Positions 1-9,002 of a DNA stretch of 64,000 bases are shown piece after piece. The notes beneath the pieces are model-generated. The model searched no databases and was not told where the DNA came from. It saw nothing but the letters and a program-made list of their open reading frames with translations. A program made the position numbers and the translations under genes. Origin of the DNA: Aliitabrizicola sp041905595 (GTDB lineage Bacteria; Pseudomonadota; Alphaproteobacteria; Rhodobacterales; Rhodobacteraceae); NCBI GenBank assembly GCA_041905595.1, contig JAYRKT010000011.1:50275-114274 (forward strand), in the 5' to 3' direction. Within the stretch, counting starts at the first letter, position 1, and each line of letters begins with the position of its first letter.

Positions 1-447
1 TTTGCGGCGAACATGACCATTCTCGAGGAATACGACCCCTCGCTGCCGCCGACGCTGGCCGATCCAGACCAGCTGATGCAGGTCTTCCTCAACCTCATCA
101 AGAATGCGGCCGAGGCGGCGGGGCCAAAGGGTGGCGGCACGATCCGGCTCAAGACCTCGTACGACCAGTCACTGCGCCTGCGGCGCAAGGACGGGTCGGG
201 CCGGGCGCTGCCGCTGAAGATCGAGATCATCGACAACGGTCCGGGCATCCCGCCCGAGATCGCCCAGGACATCTTCGAGCCCTTCGTCAGCGGGCGCGAG
301 AACGGAACCGGACTGGGCCTCGCGCTCGTGTCCAAGATCATCAACGACCATGGCGGCTGGATCTCGGTCGACTCGGTGCCGGGGCGGACGGTGTTCCGCG
401 TCTCGCTGCCGCGGGCGCCCAAGGACCTGGCGCAGGACGTATCGTAA
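1..447 (+). CDS. ntrB: Nitrogen regulation sensor kinase NtrB, C-terminal part
   Basis: This is the 3' end of a histidine kinase gene whose start lies before the window; the frame is open from base 1. The visible 148 residues are the HATPase domain: an N-box (QVFLNLIKNAAEAA), a G1 box (DNGPGIPPE), an F-box (IFEPF) and a G2 box (GTGLGLALV). The phosphoacceptor histidine is not in the window. NtrB senses nitrogen status with PII protein and phosphorylates NtrC. Assignment rests on the fold plus the immediately following ntrC, ntrY and ntrX genes, the usual alphaproteobacterial order. The gap to ntrC is 13 bases, so the two are co-transcribed. Fold certain, name by context. Confidence 0.9.
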   Translation, partial: FAANMTILEEYDPSLPPTLADPDQLMQVFLNLIKNAAEAAGPKGGGTIRLKTSYDQSLRLRRKDGSGRALPLKIEIIDNGPGIPPEIAQDIFEPFVSGRENGTGLGLALVSKIINDHGGWISVDSVPGRTVFRVSLPRAPKDLAQDVS

Positions 448-460
448 GGAGGCAGGACAA

Positions 461-1828
461 ATGGATGGCACGGTACTGGTCGCGGATGACGACCGCACGA
501 TCCGCACGGTTCTGACCCAGGCGCTGACCCGCGCGGGCTGCAAGGTGCACGCAACCTCGTCGCTGATGACGCTGATGCGGTGGGTCGAGGAAGGGAAGGG
601 CGATCTGGTCATCTCGGACGTGATCATGCCCGACGGCAACGGTCTCGAGGCGCTGCCGCGCATCGGCAAGATGCGCCCCGGCCTGCCGGTGATCGTCATC
701 TCGGCCCAGAACACGATCATGACCGCAATCCAGGCGGCCGAGGCCGAGGCCTACGACTACCTGCCCAAGCCCTTTGACCTGCCCGATCTAATGAAACGCT
801 CGGCCCGGGCCCTGGACCAGAAACGCCGGGCGGTCACGCGCAATCGCGCCGAGACCAAGGAGGCCGGCGACGACCTGCCGCTCGTGGGCCGCACCCCGGC
901 GATGCAGGCGCTGTACCGGCTGGTCGCGCGGGTGATGAACACAGACCTGCCCGTGCTCGTCACCGGCGAAAGCGGTACCGGCAAGTCGCTGATCGCGCGC
1001 GCCATTCACGACTTCTCGGACCGCCGCACGCTGCCGTTCGTCGTGGCGCAATCCGCCGATCTGGCAGGGATCGAAGGTCCGGCGATGCTGCTGTCCAAGG
1101 CGAGGGGGGGAAGCCTCGTCTTCGATGAGGTCGCCGATTATGACGAGGATGCACAGGCCCGCATCGTGCGGATGCTCGATATGCTCGGCGATTCTGCGCC
1201 TCGGATCATGGCAACCTCGCAAGCCGATCTTTCGGCCCGGATGGAAGCGGGGCTTTTCCGGCAGGACCTGTTCTACCGGCTTGGCGGGGTCACGATCCAC
1301 GTGCCGTCCCTGCGCGAACGAGTGGACGACATCCCACTGCTTGCGGACCATTTCCTTGCCAAGGGCGAACGTGATTTCGGTTCGGTCCGCCGCCTGTCGG
1401 CCGACGCGCGGGAACTGGTACGGGCCTATTCCTGGCCGGGTAACGTCCGGCAGCTGGAAAACACCCTGCGCCGCCTGATGGTCACCTCGGCCGAGCCCGA
1501 AATCAGCCGGGCCGAGGTCGAGGCGGTTCTTGGCAACCAGCCGTCGATGGAGCCGCTCCGCGGCGGCGGGGAGGGCGAGAAACTCTCGACCAGCGTCGCC
1601 AAGCATCTGAAGCGCTACTTCGACCTGCACGGCGGCGCCCTGCCGCCGCCCGGGGTCTATCAGCGAATCCTGCGCGAAGTCGAGTTGCCGCTCATCGAAA
1701 TCGCCCTCGATGCGACCGCCGGTAACCAGGCAAAATGTGCCGATCTGCTGGGCATCAACCGCAATACCTTGCGCAAGAAGATCACAGACCTCGATATCCG
1801 CGTGACACGGCGGCGCAAGCTGATGTAA
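461..1828 (+). CDS. ntrC: Nitrogen response regulator NtrC, Rhodobacter type without GAFTGA
   Basis: 455 residues. The ATG at 461 is chosen because AGGAGG lies 8 bases upstream at 447-452; an earlier in-frame start at 350 lies inside ntrB. Residues 1-120 are a receiver with the phosphoacceptor Asp in ISDVIMPDG (about residue 53) and Lys in LPKPF. The AAA+ domain has Walker A GESGTGKS (about 168-175) and Walker B GGSLVFDEVAD. A Fis-type helix-turn-helix ends the protein (NQAKCADLLGINRNTLRKKI). The GAFTGA loop that contacts sigma-54 should lie between the two Walker motifs, but here that stretch is short and lacks it. Rhodobacter capsulatus NtrC is known to lack it and to activate the sigma-70 holoenzyme. 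Partner of NtrB in nitrogen control. Confidence 0.95.
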   Translation: MDGTVLVADDDRTIRTVLTQALTRAGCKVHATSSLMTLMRWVEEGKGDLVISDVIMPDGNGLEALPRIGKMRPGLPVIVISAQNTIMTAIQAAEAEAYDYLPKPFDLPDLMKRSARALDQKRRAVTRNRAETKEAGDDLPLVGRTPAMQALYRLVARVMNTDLPVLVTGESGTGKSLIARAIHDFSDRRTLPFVVAQSADLAGIEGPAMLLSKARGGSLVFDEVADYDEDAQARIVRMLDMLGDSAPRIMATSQADLSARMEAGLFRQDLFYRLGGVTIHVPSLRERVDDIPLLADHFLAKGERDFGSVRRLSADARELVRAYSWPGNVRQLENTLRRLMVTSAEPEISRAEVEAVLGNQPSMEPLRGGGEGEKLSTSVAKHLKRYFDLHGGALPPPGVYQRILREVELPLIEIALDATAGNQAKCADLLGINRNTLRKKITDLDIRVTRRRKLM

Positions 1829-1844
1829 AACCGCCACAGGAATA

Positions 1845-4175
1845 GTGGCACGGCGGCGTCAGTCGTCAGAAGGCCACGGAATCGGCGGTAAGGGTCGCTT
1901 TGGGCGGCCTAAATCAAGGGCTACAGGCGTGCAGCGCTCAGCGCGGAGTGAGACCTGGAACCGGTTGCGCAGGCAACGCCGGGTTCAGACATGGGCCACG
2001 TTCGGCCTTGTCCTGCTTGGCCCGCTTCTGGCGCTGGCCACCTTCCTGACGCTTGGACCGTTCAATCAGGGCGCCGGCTCGCCCGAACTGCGTATCGTCC
2101 TGCTGGCCGATCTCGTCTACGTTCTGGTCGTCGCCACATTGGTCATCCAGCGCATCGTCCGGATGGTGGCCGACCGCCGCGCGAAATCCGCCGGATCGCG
2201 GTTGCACCTGCGCCTGACCGGTGTCTTTGCCCTGATCGCGCTGGTTCCGACGGTGCTGGTGGCGGTCTTTGCGGTGCTGACGGTGAATGTGGGCCTGGAG
2301 GGCTGGTTTTCCGACAGGGTACGGCAAGTGGTCGGATCGTCGCTGTCGGCGGCCGAGGCCTATCGCAGCGAACACCAGCACGACCTGAGCCAGGACGCCC
2401 AGGCGCTCGCAGGCTACCTCAACCTGTCCAAGCAGGCCTCGGTCTATGTCGATGACGGCGACCTGAGACAGCTCCTGAGCAAGGCGCAGGCCCAGGTCCA
2501 GCGCGGATTGCGCGAGGCCTATGTCATCGACGGCAGCGGCGAAATCCGGGCGAGGGGCGAAAGCTCTTACCTCTTCGACTACGAAAGGCCCTCGGACGAT
2601 GAGATCGCGCGCGCGCTGAAAGGCGAGACTGTCATCATCGAGGACTGGACGAACAATGAATTCCGCGCCCTTGTCTGGCTGGAGTCCTATCCCGACCGCT
2701 TCCTGTTGGTGACGCGCACGGTCGACGGGTCGCTGCTGAGCCTGCTGGACGAAACGACCGAGAACGCCCGCCTCTATCACCAGCTCGAATCCGAGCGTGG
2801 GAGGCTTCTGTTCGAATTCGGACTTCTTTACATAGGCTTCGCCCTTATTCTTATTCTTGCGGCCGTGTGGCTCGGCCTGTGGTTCGCCGAGCGTTTGTCT
2901 CGCCCGGTTGGTCGCCTTGCCGGGGCGGCGCAGCGCGTGGGCGGCGGCGATCTGGATGTGCAGGTGATCGAGGAGCAGGGCGATGACGAAATCGCCATGC
3001 TTGGGCGCATCTTCAACCAGATGACCCGCCAGCTCAAAGGCCAGCGCGCGGCCCTTGTCGAGGGCCACGCCCTGACCGAAGAGCGGCGGCGCCTGTTCGA
3101 CTCGGTCCTGTCAAACGTGACCGCCGGGGTGATCGGCCTTGATGCCGATGGCGTGGTTGAGTTCATCAACCGCTCCGCAACGCGGCTTCTCGACCTTCCC
3201 CCGGAAGCCGGCGGCGCGATGACCGTGCTGGTGCCGGAATTCGGCCCGCTTCTGGAGCGGGTGCGGGAAGGTGACGGCGGCGCTGTCCAGGAAGAGGTGC
3301 GGCTGTCGCGGCGTGGCAAGCTGGAAAGCCTGCTGGTCCGGATGAGCGAGCGGCGCAACGATGACGGGACGCCAGAAGGTTACGTGGTGGCCTTTGACGA
3401 CGTGACCGAGCTGGTCAGCGCGCAAAGGATGGCCGCCTGGGGCGACGTGGCCCGTCGCATCGCGCATGAGATCAAGAACCCACTGACGCCAATCCAGCTG
3501 TCGGCCGAACGCATCAAGCGCAAGTTCCGCCCGATCGTGGGCGAAGAGGCGGCGGCGGATCTTGACCAGTATACAGATGTCATCGTCCGTCAGACCGGCG
3601 ACCTGCGGCGCATCGTCGACGAATTCTCGAAATTTGCCCGGATGCCGGAACCGGACCGGCGCGAGGAAGACCTCGTCAAGCTTGTCCGCGACGCGGTTGT
3701 CCTGCAGGACAGCGGCCAGCCTGACGTGAAGGTGACGGCAAAGCTGCCCGAGGGGCCGCTGATGCTGGACCTGGACGCGACCATGATTTCCCAAGCGCTG
3801 ACCAACCTGATCAAGAACGCGGGAGAAGCGATTGAATCGCTGAAGGAAAAAGGCGCGCCAGACGATCTTGATCCGCAGATCAAGGTCGAGATGGAAGAGC
3901 AGTCGGACGTTGTGGTCATCCGGATATCGGATAACGGGATCGGCCTGCCCGAGGATCGGGCGCGGCTTTTCGAACCCTATGTGACGACGCGGGAGAAGGG
4001 CACGGGCCTGGGCCTGCCGATCGTCAAGAAGATCATCGAGGAACATGGCGGCACGCTGACACTCAACGATGCCGCGCCATTCGAGGGCCAGTCCCATCAC
4101 GGGGCAATGGCCGAAATCAGACTGCCCCGCAGCCCGCGCCCGGCGCGGGGACGGGGTGTGCGCGCGGCCAGATGA
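1845..4175 (+). CDS. ntrY: Membrane sensor histidine kinase NtrY
   Basis: 776 residues from a GTG start with AGGA just upstream; a later start is possible because the first 45 residues are basic and low in conserved features. Hydrophobic segments near residues 50-70, 83-103, 122-146 and 320-345 give the usual NtrY layout with a periplasmic sensor loop. A HAMP region (SRPVGRLAGAAQRVGGGDLDV), a PAS domain and a HisKA domain follow, with the phosphoacceptor His541 in RRIAHEIKNPLTP. The HATPase domain carries NLIKNAGEA, DNGIGLPE and GTGLGLPIVK. NtrY phosphorylates NtrX; in relatives the pair responds to oxygen, redox and nitrogen state. It lies 16 bases after ntrC and 18 before ntrX, so it is part of the ntr operon. 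Confidence 0.95.
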   Translation: MARRRQSSEGHGIGGKGRFGRPKSRATGVQRSARSETWNRLRRQRRVQTWATFGLVLLGPLLALATFLTLGPFNQGAGSPELRIVLLADLVYVLVVATLVIQRIVRMVADRRAKSAGSRLHLRLTGVFALIALVPTVLVAVFAVLTVNVGLEGWFSDRVRQVVGSSLSAAEAYRSEHQHDLSQDAQALAGYLNLSKQASVYVDDGDLRQLLSKAQAQVQRGLREAYVIDGSGEIRARGESSYLFDYERPSDDEIARALKGETVIIEDWTNNEFRALVWLESYPDRFLLVTRTVDGSLLSLLDETTENARLYHQLESERGRLLFEFGLLYIGFALILILAAVWLGLWFAERLSRPVGRLAGAAQRVGGGDLDVQVIEEQGDDEIAMLGRIFNQMTRQLKGQRAALVEGHALTEERRRLFDSVLSNVTAGVIGLDADGVVEFINRSATRLLDLPPEAGGAMTVLVPEFGPLLERVREGDGGAVQEEVRLSRRGKLESLLVRMSERRNDDGTPEGYVVAFDDVTELVSAQRMAAWGDVARRIAHEIKNPLTPIQLSAERIKRKFRPIVGEEAAADLDQYTDVIVRQTGDLRRIVDEFSKFARMPEPDRREEDLVKLVRDAVVLQDSGQPDVKVTAKLPEGPLMLDLDATMISQALTNLIKNAGEAIESLKEKGAPDDLDPQIKVEMEEQSDVVVIRISDNGIGLPEDRARLFEPYVTTREKGTGLGLPIVKKIIEEHGGTLTLNDAAPFEGQSHHGAMAEIRLPRSPRPARGRGVRAAR

Positions 4176-4193
4176 GGCCCGGAGGACAGGCAG

Positions 4194-5621
4194 ATGAGCG
4201 GTATTCTTATAGTAGACGATGAAAAGGACATTCGCGAACTGATCGGCGACATCCTGCGGGATGAAGGCTATCAGGTCCGCCTTGCCGGCAACTCGGATGC
4301 GTGCATGGCCGAGATCAACGCCGAGCCCCCGGCGCTGATGATCCTGGATATCTGGCTCAAGGACAGCCAGATGGACGGCATCGACATCCTGAAGACCGTC
4401 CGCCGGTCGAACCCCGATGTGCCGATCGTCATCATCTCGGGTCATGGCAACATCGAGATCGCTGTCGCGGCGATCAAGCAGGGGGCATACGACTTCATCG
4501 AGAAGCCGTTCAACATCGACCAGCTGATGGTCGTGGTGTCGCGCGCGATGGAGACGAGCCGCCTGCGGCGCGAGAACGTCGATTTGCGCCGGCGTGAAGT
4601 GACCTCGGCCGAGATGCTGGGAAATTCCCCGGCTTTCAAGGCTTTGAAGGCGCAGCTTGAGAAGGTGACGAAGTCGAACGGCCGGGTGATGCTGACCGGT
4701 CCGGCCGGGTCGGGCAAGGAACTGGCGGCCCGGTTCATTCATGCCCAGTCGAACCGCGCCACGGCGCCATTCGTCTCGGTTTCCTCGGCGACGGTCGAGC
4801 CGGAGCGGATGGAAGAGGTGCTCTTCGGGCGGGAATCGTCCGAGCGTGGGATCGAGCAAGGGCTGTTGGAACAGGCGCATGGCGGTGTCGTCTATTTCGA
4901 CGAGGTTGCCGACATGCCGCTTGGCACCCAGTCGAAGATCCTGCGCGTGCTGGTCGAGCAGCAATTCGCCCGGGCTGGTGGCACCGACAAGGTGCGGGTT
5001 GACCTGCGAGTCATCTCTTCGACCACACGGGACTTGAAGGCCGAAATCGCCTCGGGCCGCTTCCGGCAGGAACTTTACGACCGGCTGAATGTCGTGCCGA
5101 TCGCCGTGCCTTCGCTCGAGGATCGGCGCGAGGATATCCCCGAACTGGCGCGCCACTTCATCCAGATGTTCCACCGCACCCAAGGATTGCCCGCGCGCGA
5201 GCTGACCTCGGAAGCCGAGGCGATCCTGCAGACGATGCATTGGCCGGGCAACGTCCGGCAGTTGCGCAACGTCATCGAGCGGGTGCTGATCCTGGGCGAA
5301 GGCGCTGGCCCGATCGAAGCGCGCGAGATGCCGGGCCGCGATGACGCGGACGAGGGCGAAGGCAGGATCGTTCTGGGCGGCGCCCTGGCGACGCTGCCGC
5401 TGCGCGAGGCGCGTGAACTGTTCGAGCGGGAATACCTGCTGACCCAGATCAACCGTTTCGGCGGAAATATCAGCCGGACGGCAAGCTTCGTCGGAATGGA
5501 GCGCTCGGCGCTGCATCGAAAGCTCAAGTCGCTTGGCGTGGTCACGACCTCGAAGGCCGGGGCGCGGGTGGCGCATCTGGAGGACGAGGACGACCTGGAA
5601 GGCGAAGAGATCGAGGATTGA
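4194..5621 (+). CDS. ntrX: Response regulator NtrX
   Basis: 475 residues. The receiver domain has the acidic pair DDE (8-10), phosphoacceptor Asp52 (LMILDIWL) and Lys in IEKPF. The AAA+ domain has Walker A GPAGSGKE and Walker B GGVVYFDEVADM. Where sigma-54 activators have GAFTGA, this protein reads LFGRESSERGIEQGLLEQA, so the loop is absent, as reported for NtrX of other alphaproteobacteria. A Fis-type DNA-binding domain ends it (GNISRTASFVGMERSALHRKL), followed by an acidic tail. It is the cognate regulator of NtrY, 18 bases upstream. A good AGG-rich ribosome site lies at 4180-4187. It probably does not act through sigma-54. Confidence 0.95.
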   Translation: MSGILIVDDEKDIRELIGDILRDEGYQVRLAGNSDACMAEINAEPPALMILDIWLKDSQMDGIDILKTVRRSNPDVPIVIISGHGNIEIAVAAIKQGAYDFIEKPFNIDQLMVVVSRAMETSRLRRENVDLRRREVTSAEMLGNSPAFKALKAQLEKVTKSNGRVMLTGPAGSGKELAARFIHAQSNRATAPFVSVSSATVEPERMEEVLFGRESSERGIEQGLLEQAHGGVVYFDEVADMPLGTQSKILRVLVEQQFARAGGTDKVRVDLRVISSTTRDLKAEIASGRFRQELYDRLNVVPIAVPSLEDRREDIPELARHFIQMFHRTQGLPARELTSEAEAILQTMHWPGNVRQLRNVIERVLILGEGAGPIEAREMPGRDDADEGEGRIVLGGALATLPLREARELFEREYLLTQINRFGGNISRTASFVGMERSALHRKLKSLGVVTTSKAGARVAHLEDEDDLEGEEIED

Positions 5622-5718
5622 TCCTTTCGCCGCGGTCGGCAACCACGGGGTCGACCCGGATTGACCCGTCGCGGGCCATCTGCCAAGCAGGAAACGGCAG
5701 CCCAACGGGAAGAGCGGC

Positions 5719-7095
5719 ATGAAGGTCATCATCTGCGGCGCCGGCCAGGTCGGCTGGCAAATCGCGCGGCACCTGTCCGGCGAGAAGAACGACGTGACCG
5801 TCGTGGACAATAACCCGGAATTGGTGCGTCGCGCGACGGAAACACTGGATGTCCAAGGGGTTGCGGGCTTTGCCTCATACCCGGACGTGCTGGAGCGTGC
5901 CGGGGCGCGCGACGCCGACATGCTGATCGCCGCCACCCATTCCGACGAGGTGAACATGGTGACCTGCGAGGTCGCCTATGCGCTGTTCAACATCCCTCGC
6001 AAGATCGCCCGGCTGCGTGCCCAGAACTATCTCGACTCGGGCTATTCCGACCTCTTCACCTCGAAGCACGTCGCCATCGACGTCGTCATCAGTCCCGAGC
6101 GCGAAGTGGCCGAGGCGGCCCTGCAGCGCCTGGCGGCGCCTTCGGCCTTCGATACCGAAAGCTTCATGGGCGGCCGCGCGCAGCTTCTCGGGATTGCGCT
6201 GGAAGAGGATTGCCCGGTCCTGAACACGCCCCTGCGGCAGTTGTCCGACCTGTTCTCGACGCTGCGGGCCATCGTGGTCGGGGTGCGGCGGGACGACCGC
6301 TTGTTCGCGCCCGACCCCGAGGATCAGCTTCTCGCGGATGACCAGATCTATGTGTTCACCCAGACAGAGGATGTGAACAGGACGCTGGAAATATTTGGAA
6401 AGACAACGAAAAAACAGGAGCGCGTCGTCATCATCGGGGGTGGCAATGTCGGCCTTGCCGTGGCCCGCGCGCTGGAGCAGCGGACCGACCGGGTTCGGGT
6501 CAAGATGATCGAGCGCGATCGCGAGACGGCGGAACGGGCAGCGGACGCATTGCAGCGGACCATCGTGCTGAACGGTGATGGCATGGACAGCGACCTTCTG
6601 GCCGAAGCCGATGTCGACCGCGCCGATGCCGTGCTGGTCGTGACCGATGATGACAAGACCAACATGCTGGTCGCCGTCCGCGCCAAGGCCGAGGGCTGTC
6701 CGATGGCGATTGCCCTGGTCAACGACCCGACGCTGGTGCCGCTTATGGCGCCTCTGGACATCGACGCCTACATCAACCCGCGCGCGACGACCGTGTCCTC
6801 GATCCTGCGCCATATCCGGCACGGGCGGGTCCGGGCGATCTACTCGATCGGTGATGCGGAGGCCGAGGTGATCGAGGCGCAGGTGCTGTCGACCTCGCCG
6901 CTGGCCGGCAGCCTGATCCGTGACATCGAGTTTCCCGACGGGGTGCTGGTTGGCCTGATCCTGAGGGGCGAGAAGATGCTGAAACCGACGGGGACGCTGC
7001 GGATCGAGGAGGGCGACGTGATCGCCATGTTCGCCTTGGCCAAGGACGTGCCGGAGGTCGAGCGCCTGCTGCAAGTCACTGTCGATTTCTTCTGA
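5719..7095 (+). CDS. trkA: Trk potassium uptake regulatory subunit TrkA
   Basis: 458 residues, the full TrkA length. It is a cytoplasmic NAD-binding gating subunit of the Trk potassium channel. Two RCK modules are visible: the first begins with the Rossmann motif IICGAGQVGWQIA (about 4-16), the second with VIIGGGNVGLAVARAL (about 236-251). Each is followed by a TrkA_C region, the last ending in EGDVIAMFALAKDVPEVERLL. The gene follows ntrX by 97 bases and precedes trkH by 5, so trkA-trkH are one unit, possibly a continuation of the ntr operon. The link to ntr genes is common in alphaproteobacteria. Confidence 0.95.
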   Translation: MKVIICGAGQVGWQIARHLSGEKNDVTVVDNNPELVRRATETLDVQGVAGFASYPDVLERAGARDADMLIAATHSDEVNMVTCEVAYALFNIPRKIARLRAQNYLDSGYSDLFTSKHVAIDVVISPEREVAEAALQRLAAPSAFDTESFMGGRAQLLGIALEEDCPVLNTPLRQLSDLFSTLRAIVVGVRRDDRLFAPDPEDQLLADDQIYVFTQTEDVNRTLEIFGKTTKKQERVVIIGGGNVGLAVARALEQRTDRVRVKMIERDRETAERAADALQRTIVLNGDGMDSDLLAEADVDRADAVLVVTDDDKTNMLVAVRAKAEGCPMAIALVNDPTLVPLMAPLDIDAYINPRATTVSSILRHIRHGRVRAIYSIGDAEAEVIEAQVLSTSPLAGSLIRDIEFPDGVLVGLILRGEKMLKPTGTLRIEEGDVIAMFALAKDVPEVERLLQVTVDFF

Positions 7096-7100
7096 CGCCC

Positions 7101-8618
7101 ATGCGTCGCCTCATCGAACTCCCCCTTCTGGTCATCCTCCTCGCCGTCGCGGCGCTGGTGATGTTCCTGCCGGCGGGACATGCGATGGTGAGCGGCGACT
7201 ACCGGACGGCGCGCAGCTTTTTCTATGCGGCGCTTCTGTTCCTGTTCCTGACCGCGATGATCGCCATCGCGACCGCCAATCACCGCCCGCGCAACCTGGT
7301 CCGTAGCCAGCTCGCGGGCGTTGTGCTGGCCTATGTCGTCCTGCCGCCTGTCCTGGCTGTCCCGTTTCATCACGCCGTTCAGAACACGACATTCATGAAC
7401 GCCTGGTTTGAAATGGTGTCCGCCTTCACCACCACCGGCGCAACGGTCTATGACGAGCCGGCGCGCCTTCCGGCAAGCCTGCACCTGTGGCGGGCGCTGG
7501 TCGGCTGGCTGGGCGGGTTCTTCGTGCTTCTGTCGGCCATCGCAGTTCTTGCTCCGCTGAACCTTGGCGGGTTCGAGGTGATTTCGGGCGGCTCGGTCGG
7601 GCGGTCAAAGCCCGGAACACAGCAGATCACCCGGATTGCCGATCCGTCGGAACGGATCGTGCGTCACGCGCTTGAGCTGTTTCCGGTCTATGGCGGGCTG
7701 ACGCTCTTGCTGTGGATCCTGCTTCTGACTGCGGGCGAGACCGGGATCGTCGCGCTGAGCCATGCGATGTCGACCCTGTCGACAAGCGGCATCTCGCCGC
7801 AGCGGGACCTGAGCGAGGGGCAGTCCGGTCGGCTGGGCGAACTGATGATCTTCCTGTTCTTCGCCTTCGCGATCACGCGGCGGGCGATGTTCACCCGCCT
7901 GCCGACCCGGGTCGACCTGCCCTTGTGGCGTGACCCCGAAGTGCGGATGGCGCTGGTTTGCATCGGCATCCTGCCACTGTTCCTGTTCCTCCAGCACTGG
8001 ACCGGGCGCTACGCCGAGGATCAGGCCCGCGACCTGTTCGGGGCGCTTCGGGCCCTGTGGGGATCGCTGTTCACGACCCTATCCTTCCTGACGACAACGG
8101 GATTCGTCTCGGAAGACTGGCAGGCGGCGCGGCTTTGGGCCGGGCCGGGATCGTCCGGGCTGATCCTTGTGGGACTGGCCCTGATCGGGGGCGGCGTGGC
8201 GACCGCGGCGGGCGGGGTAAAGCTTTTGCGGGTTTACGCGCTGTTCAAGCACGGCGAGCACGAGCTTGAGTTGATGATCCTGCCGCATTTCGTGGGCGGC
8301 GAAGGGGCGGTGGCACGTCGGTTGCGTGGGGAAGGCGCCTATGTCGCCTGGATCTTCTTCATGCTCTTCGCGATCTCGATCGCGGTCACGATGGCATTCC
8401 TGACCATGACCGGGCTCGGATTCGAACCGGCGATGATCTTCACCGTCGCGGCGCTGTCGACGACAGGCCCGCTCGCCCAGGTCGGTGCCGATGCACCGCT
8501 GAGTTACGCCACGCTCGATTCCGGGGCCAAGGTGATCCTTGCCGCCGCGATGGTGGTGGGGCGGCTCGAGACATTGGCGATCCTGGCCTTGCTGATCCCG
8601 GACAGCTGGCGACGCTAG
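7101..8618 (+). CDS. trkH: Trk potassium transporter membrane subunit TrkH
   Basis: 505 residues, a polytopic inner-membrane protein with about ten hydrophobic helices. It has the repeated pore-loop pattern of TrkH/KtrB channels: SAFTTTGATVYDEP (about 112), STLSTSGISP (about 225), TLSFLTTTGFVSEDW (about 330) and AALSTTGPLAQVG (about 455). It forms the potassium-conducting dimer that TrkA gates. The start ATG at 7101 lies 5 bases after the trkA stop, which implies translational coupling. Family assignment is secure from the four selectivity-filter repeats. Confidence 0.95.
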   Translation: MRRLIELPLLVILLAVAALVMFLPAGHAMVSGDYRTARSFFYAALLFLFLTAMIAIATANHRPRNLVRSQLAGVVLAYVVLPPVLAVPFHHAVQNTTFMNAWFEMVSAFTTTGATVYDEPARLPASLHLWRALVGWLGGFFVLLSAIAVLAPLNLGGFEVISGGSVGRSKPGTQQITRIADPSERIVRHALELFPVYGGLTLLLWILLLTAGETGIVALSHAMSTLSTSGISPQRDLSEGQSGRLGELMIFLFFAFAITRRAMFTRLPTRVDLPLWRDPEVRMALVCIGILPLFLFLQHWTGRYAEDQARDLFGALRALWGSLFTTLSFLTTTGFVSEDWQAARLWAGPGSSGLILVGLALIGGGVATAAGGVKLLRVYALFKHGEHELELMILPHFVGGEGAVARRLRGEGAYVAWIFFMLFAISIAVTMAFLTMTGLGFEPAMIFTVAALSTTGPLAQVGADAPLSYATLDSGAKVILAAAMVVGRLETLAILALLIPDSWRR

Positions 8619-8768
8619 TCGGCCACAGCCCGTGAAATGCGCCGTTTTGGGGCTGGAATCCGAATCTTTCACGCATCATACTTGCTCCTGTCATCATCGG
8701 GTGCCGCGCCGGCGACCGGGACGGGCAACAAAAAAAGTAAACGGACACAACAAGGACTGAAGAATCCT

Positions 8769-9002
8769 ATGGCTGCCGATAAACAGAATTTGCAGGACGC
8801 ATTTCTCAACCATGTGCGTAAGGCGAAGGTTCCGGTGACGATTTTCCTCATCAACGGGGTGAAACTGCAGGGCGTGATCACCTGGTTTGACAATTTCTGT
8901 GTGCTTCTGCGCCGCGATGGCCAGTCGCAGCTTGTCTACAAGCATGCGATCTCGACCATCATGCCGGGCGCGCCGATCAACCTGTACGAGGGCGAAGACT
9001 GA
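8769..9002 (+). CDS. hfq: RNA chaperone Hfq
   Basis: 77 residues, the short alphaproteobacterial form without a long C-terminal tail. It has the Sm1 motif region (FLINGVKLQGVITWFDNFCVLL) and the Sm2 signature LVYKHAISTI. Hfq forms a hexamer that binds U-rich 3' ends of small RNAs and A-rich mRNA sites. The ATG at 8769 follows AAGGACTGAAG; an upstream in-frame start at 8637 would add 44 residues with no similarity to Hfq and is rejected. The 150 bases between trkH and hfq probably hold its promoter, though I cannot pick convincing boxes. The stop codon overlaps the proposed start of hflX. Confidence 0.97.
   Translation: MAADKQNLQDAFLNHVRKAKVPVTIFLINGVKLQGVITWFDNFCVLLRRDGQSQLVYKHAISTIMPGAPINLYEGED

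Noticed and set aside
3111..5957. Very long antisense open frame (948 codons) across ntrY-ntrX
   Set aside because: It is opposite strongly conserved genes, has a composition of Arg, His and Pro typical of GC-rich shadow frames, and no recognisable domain.
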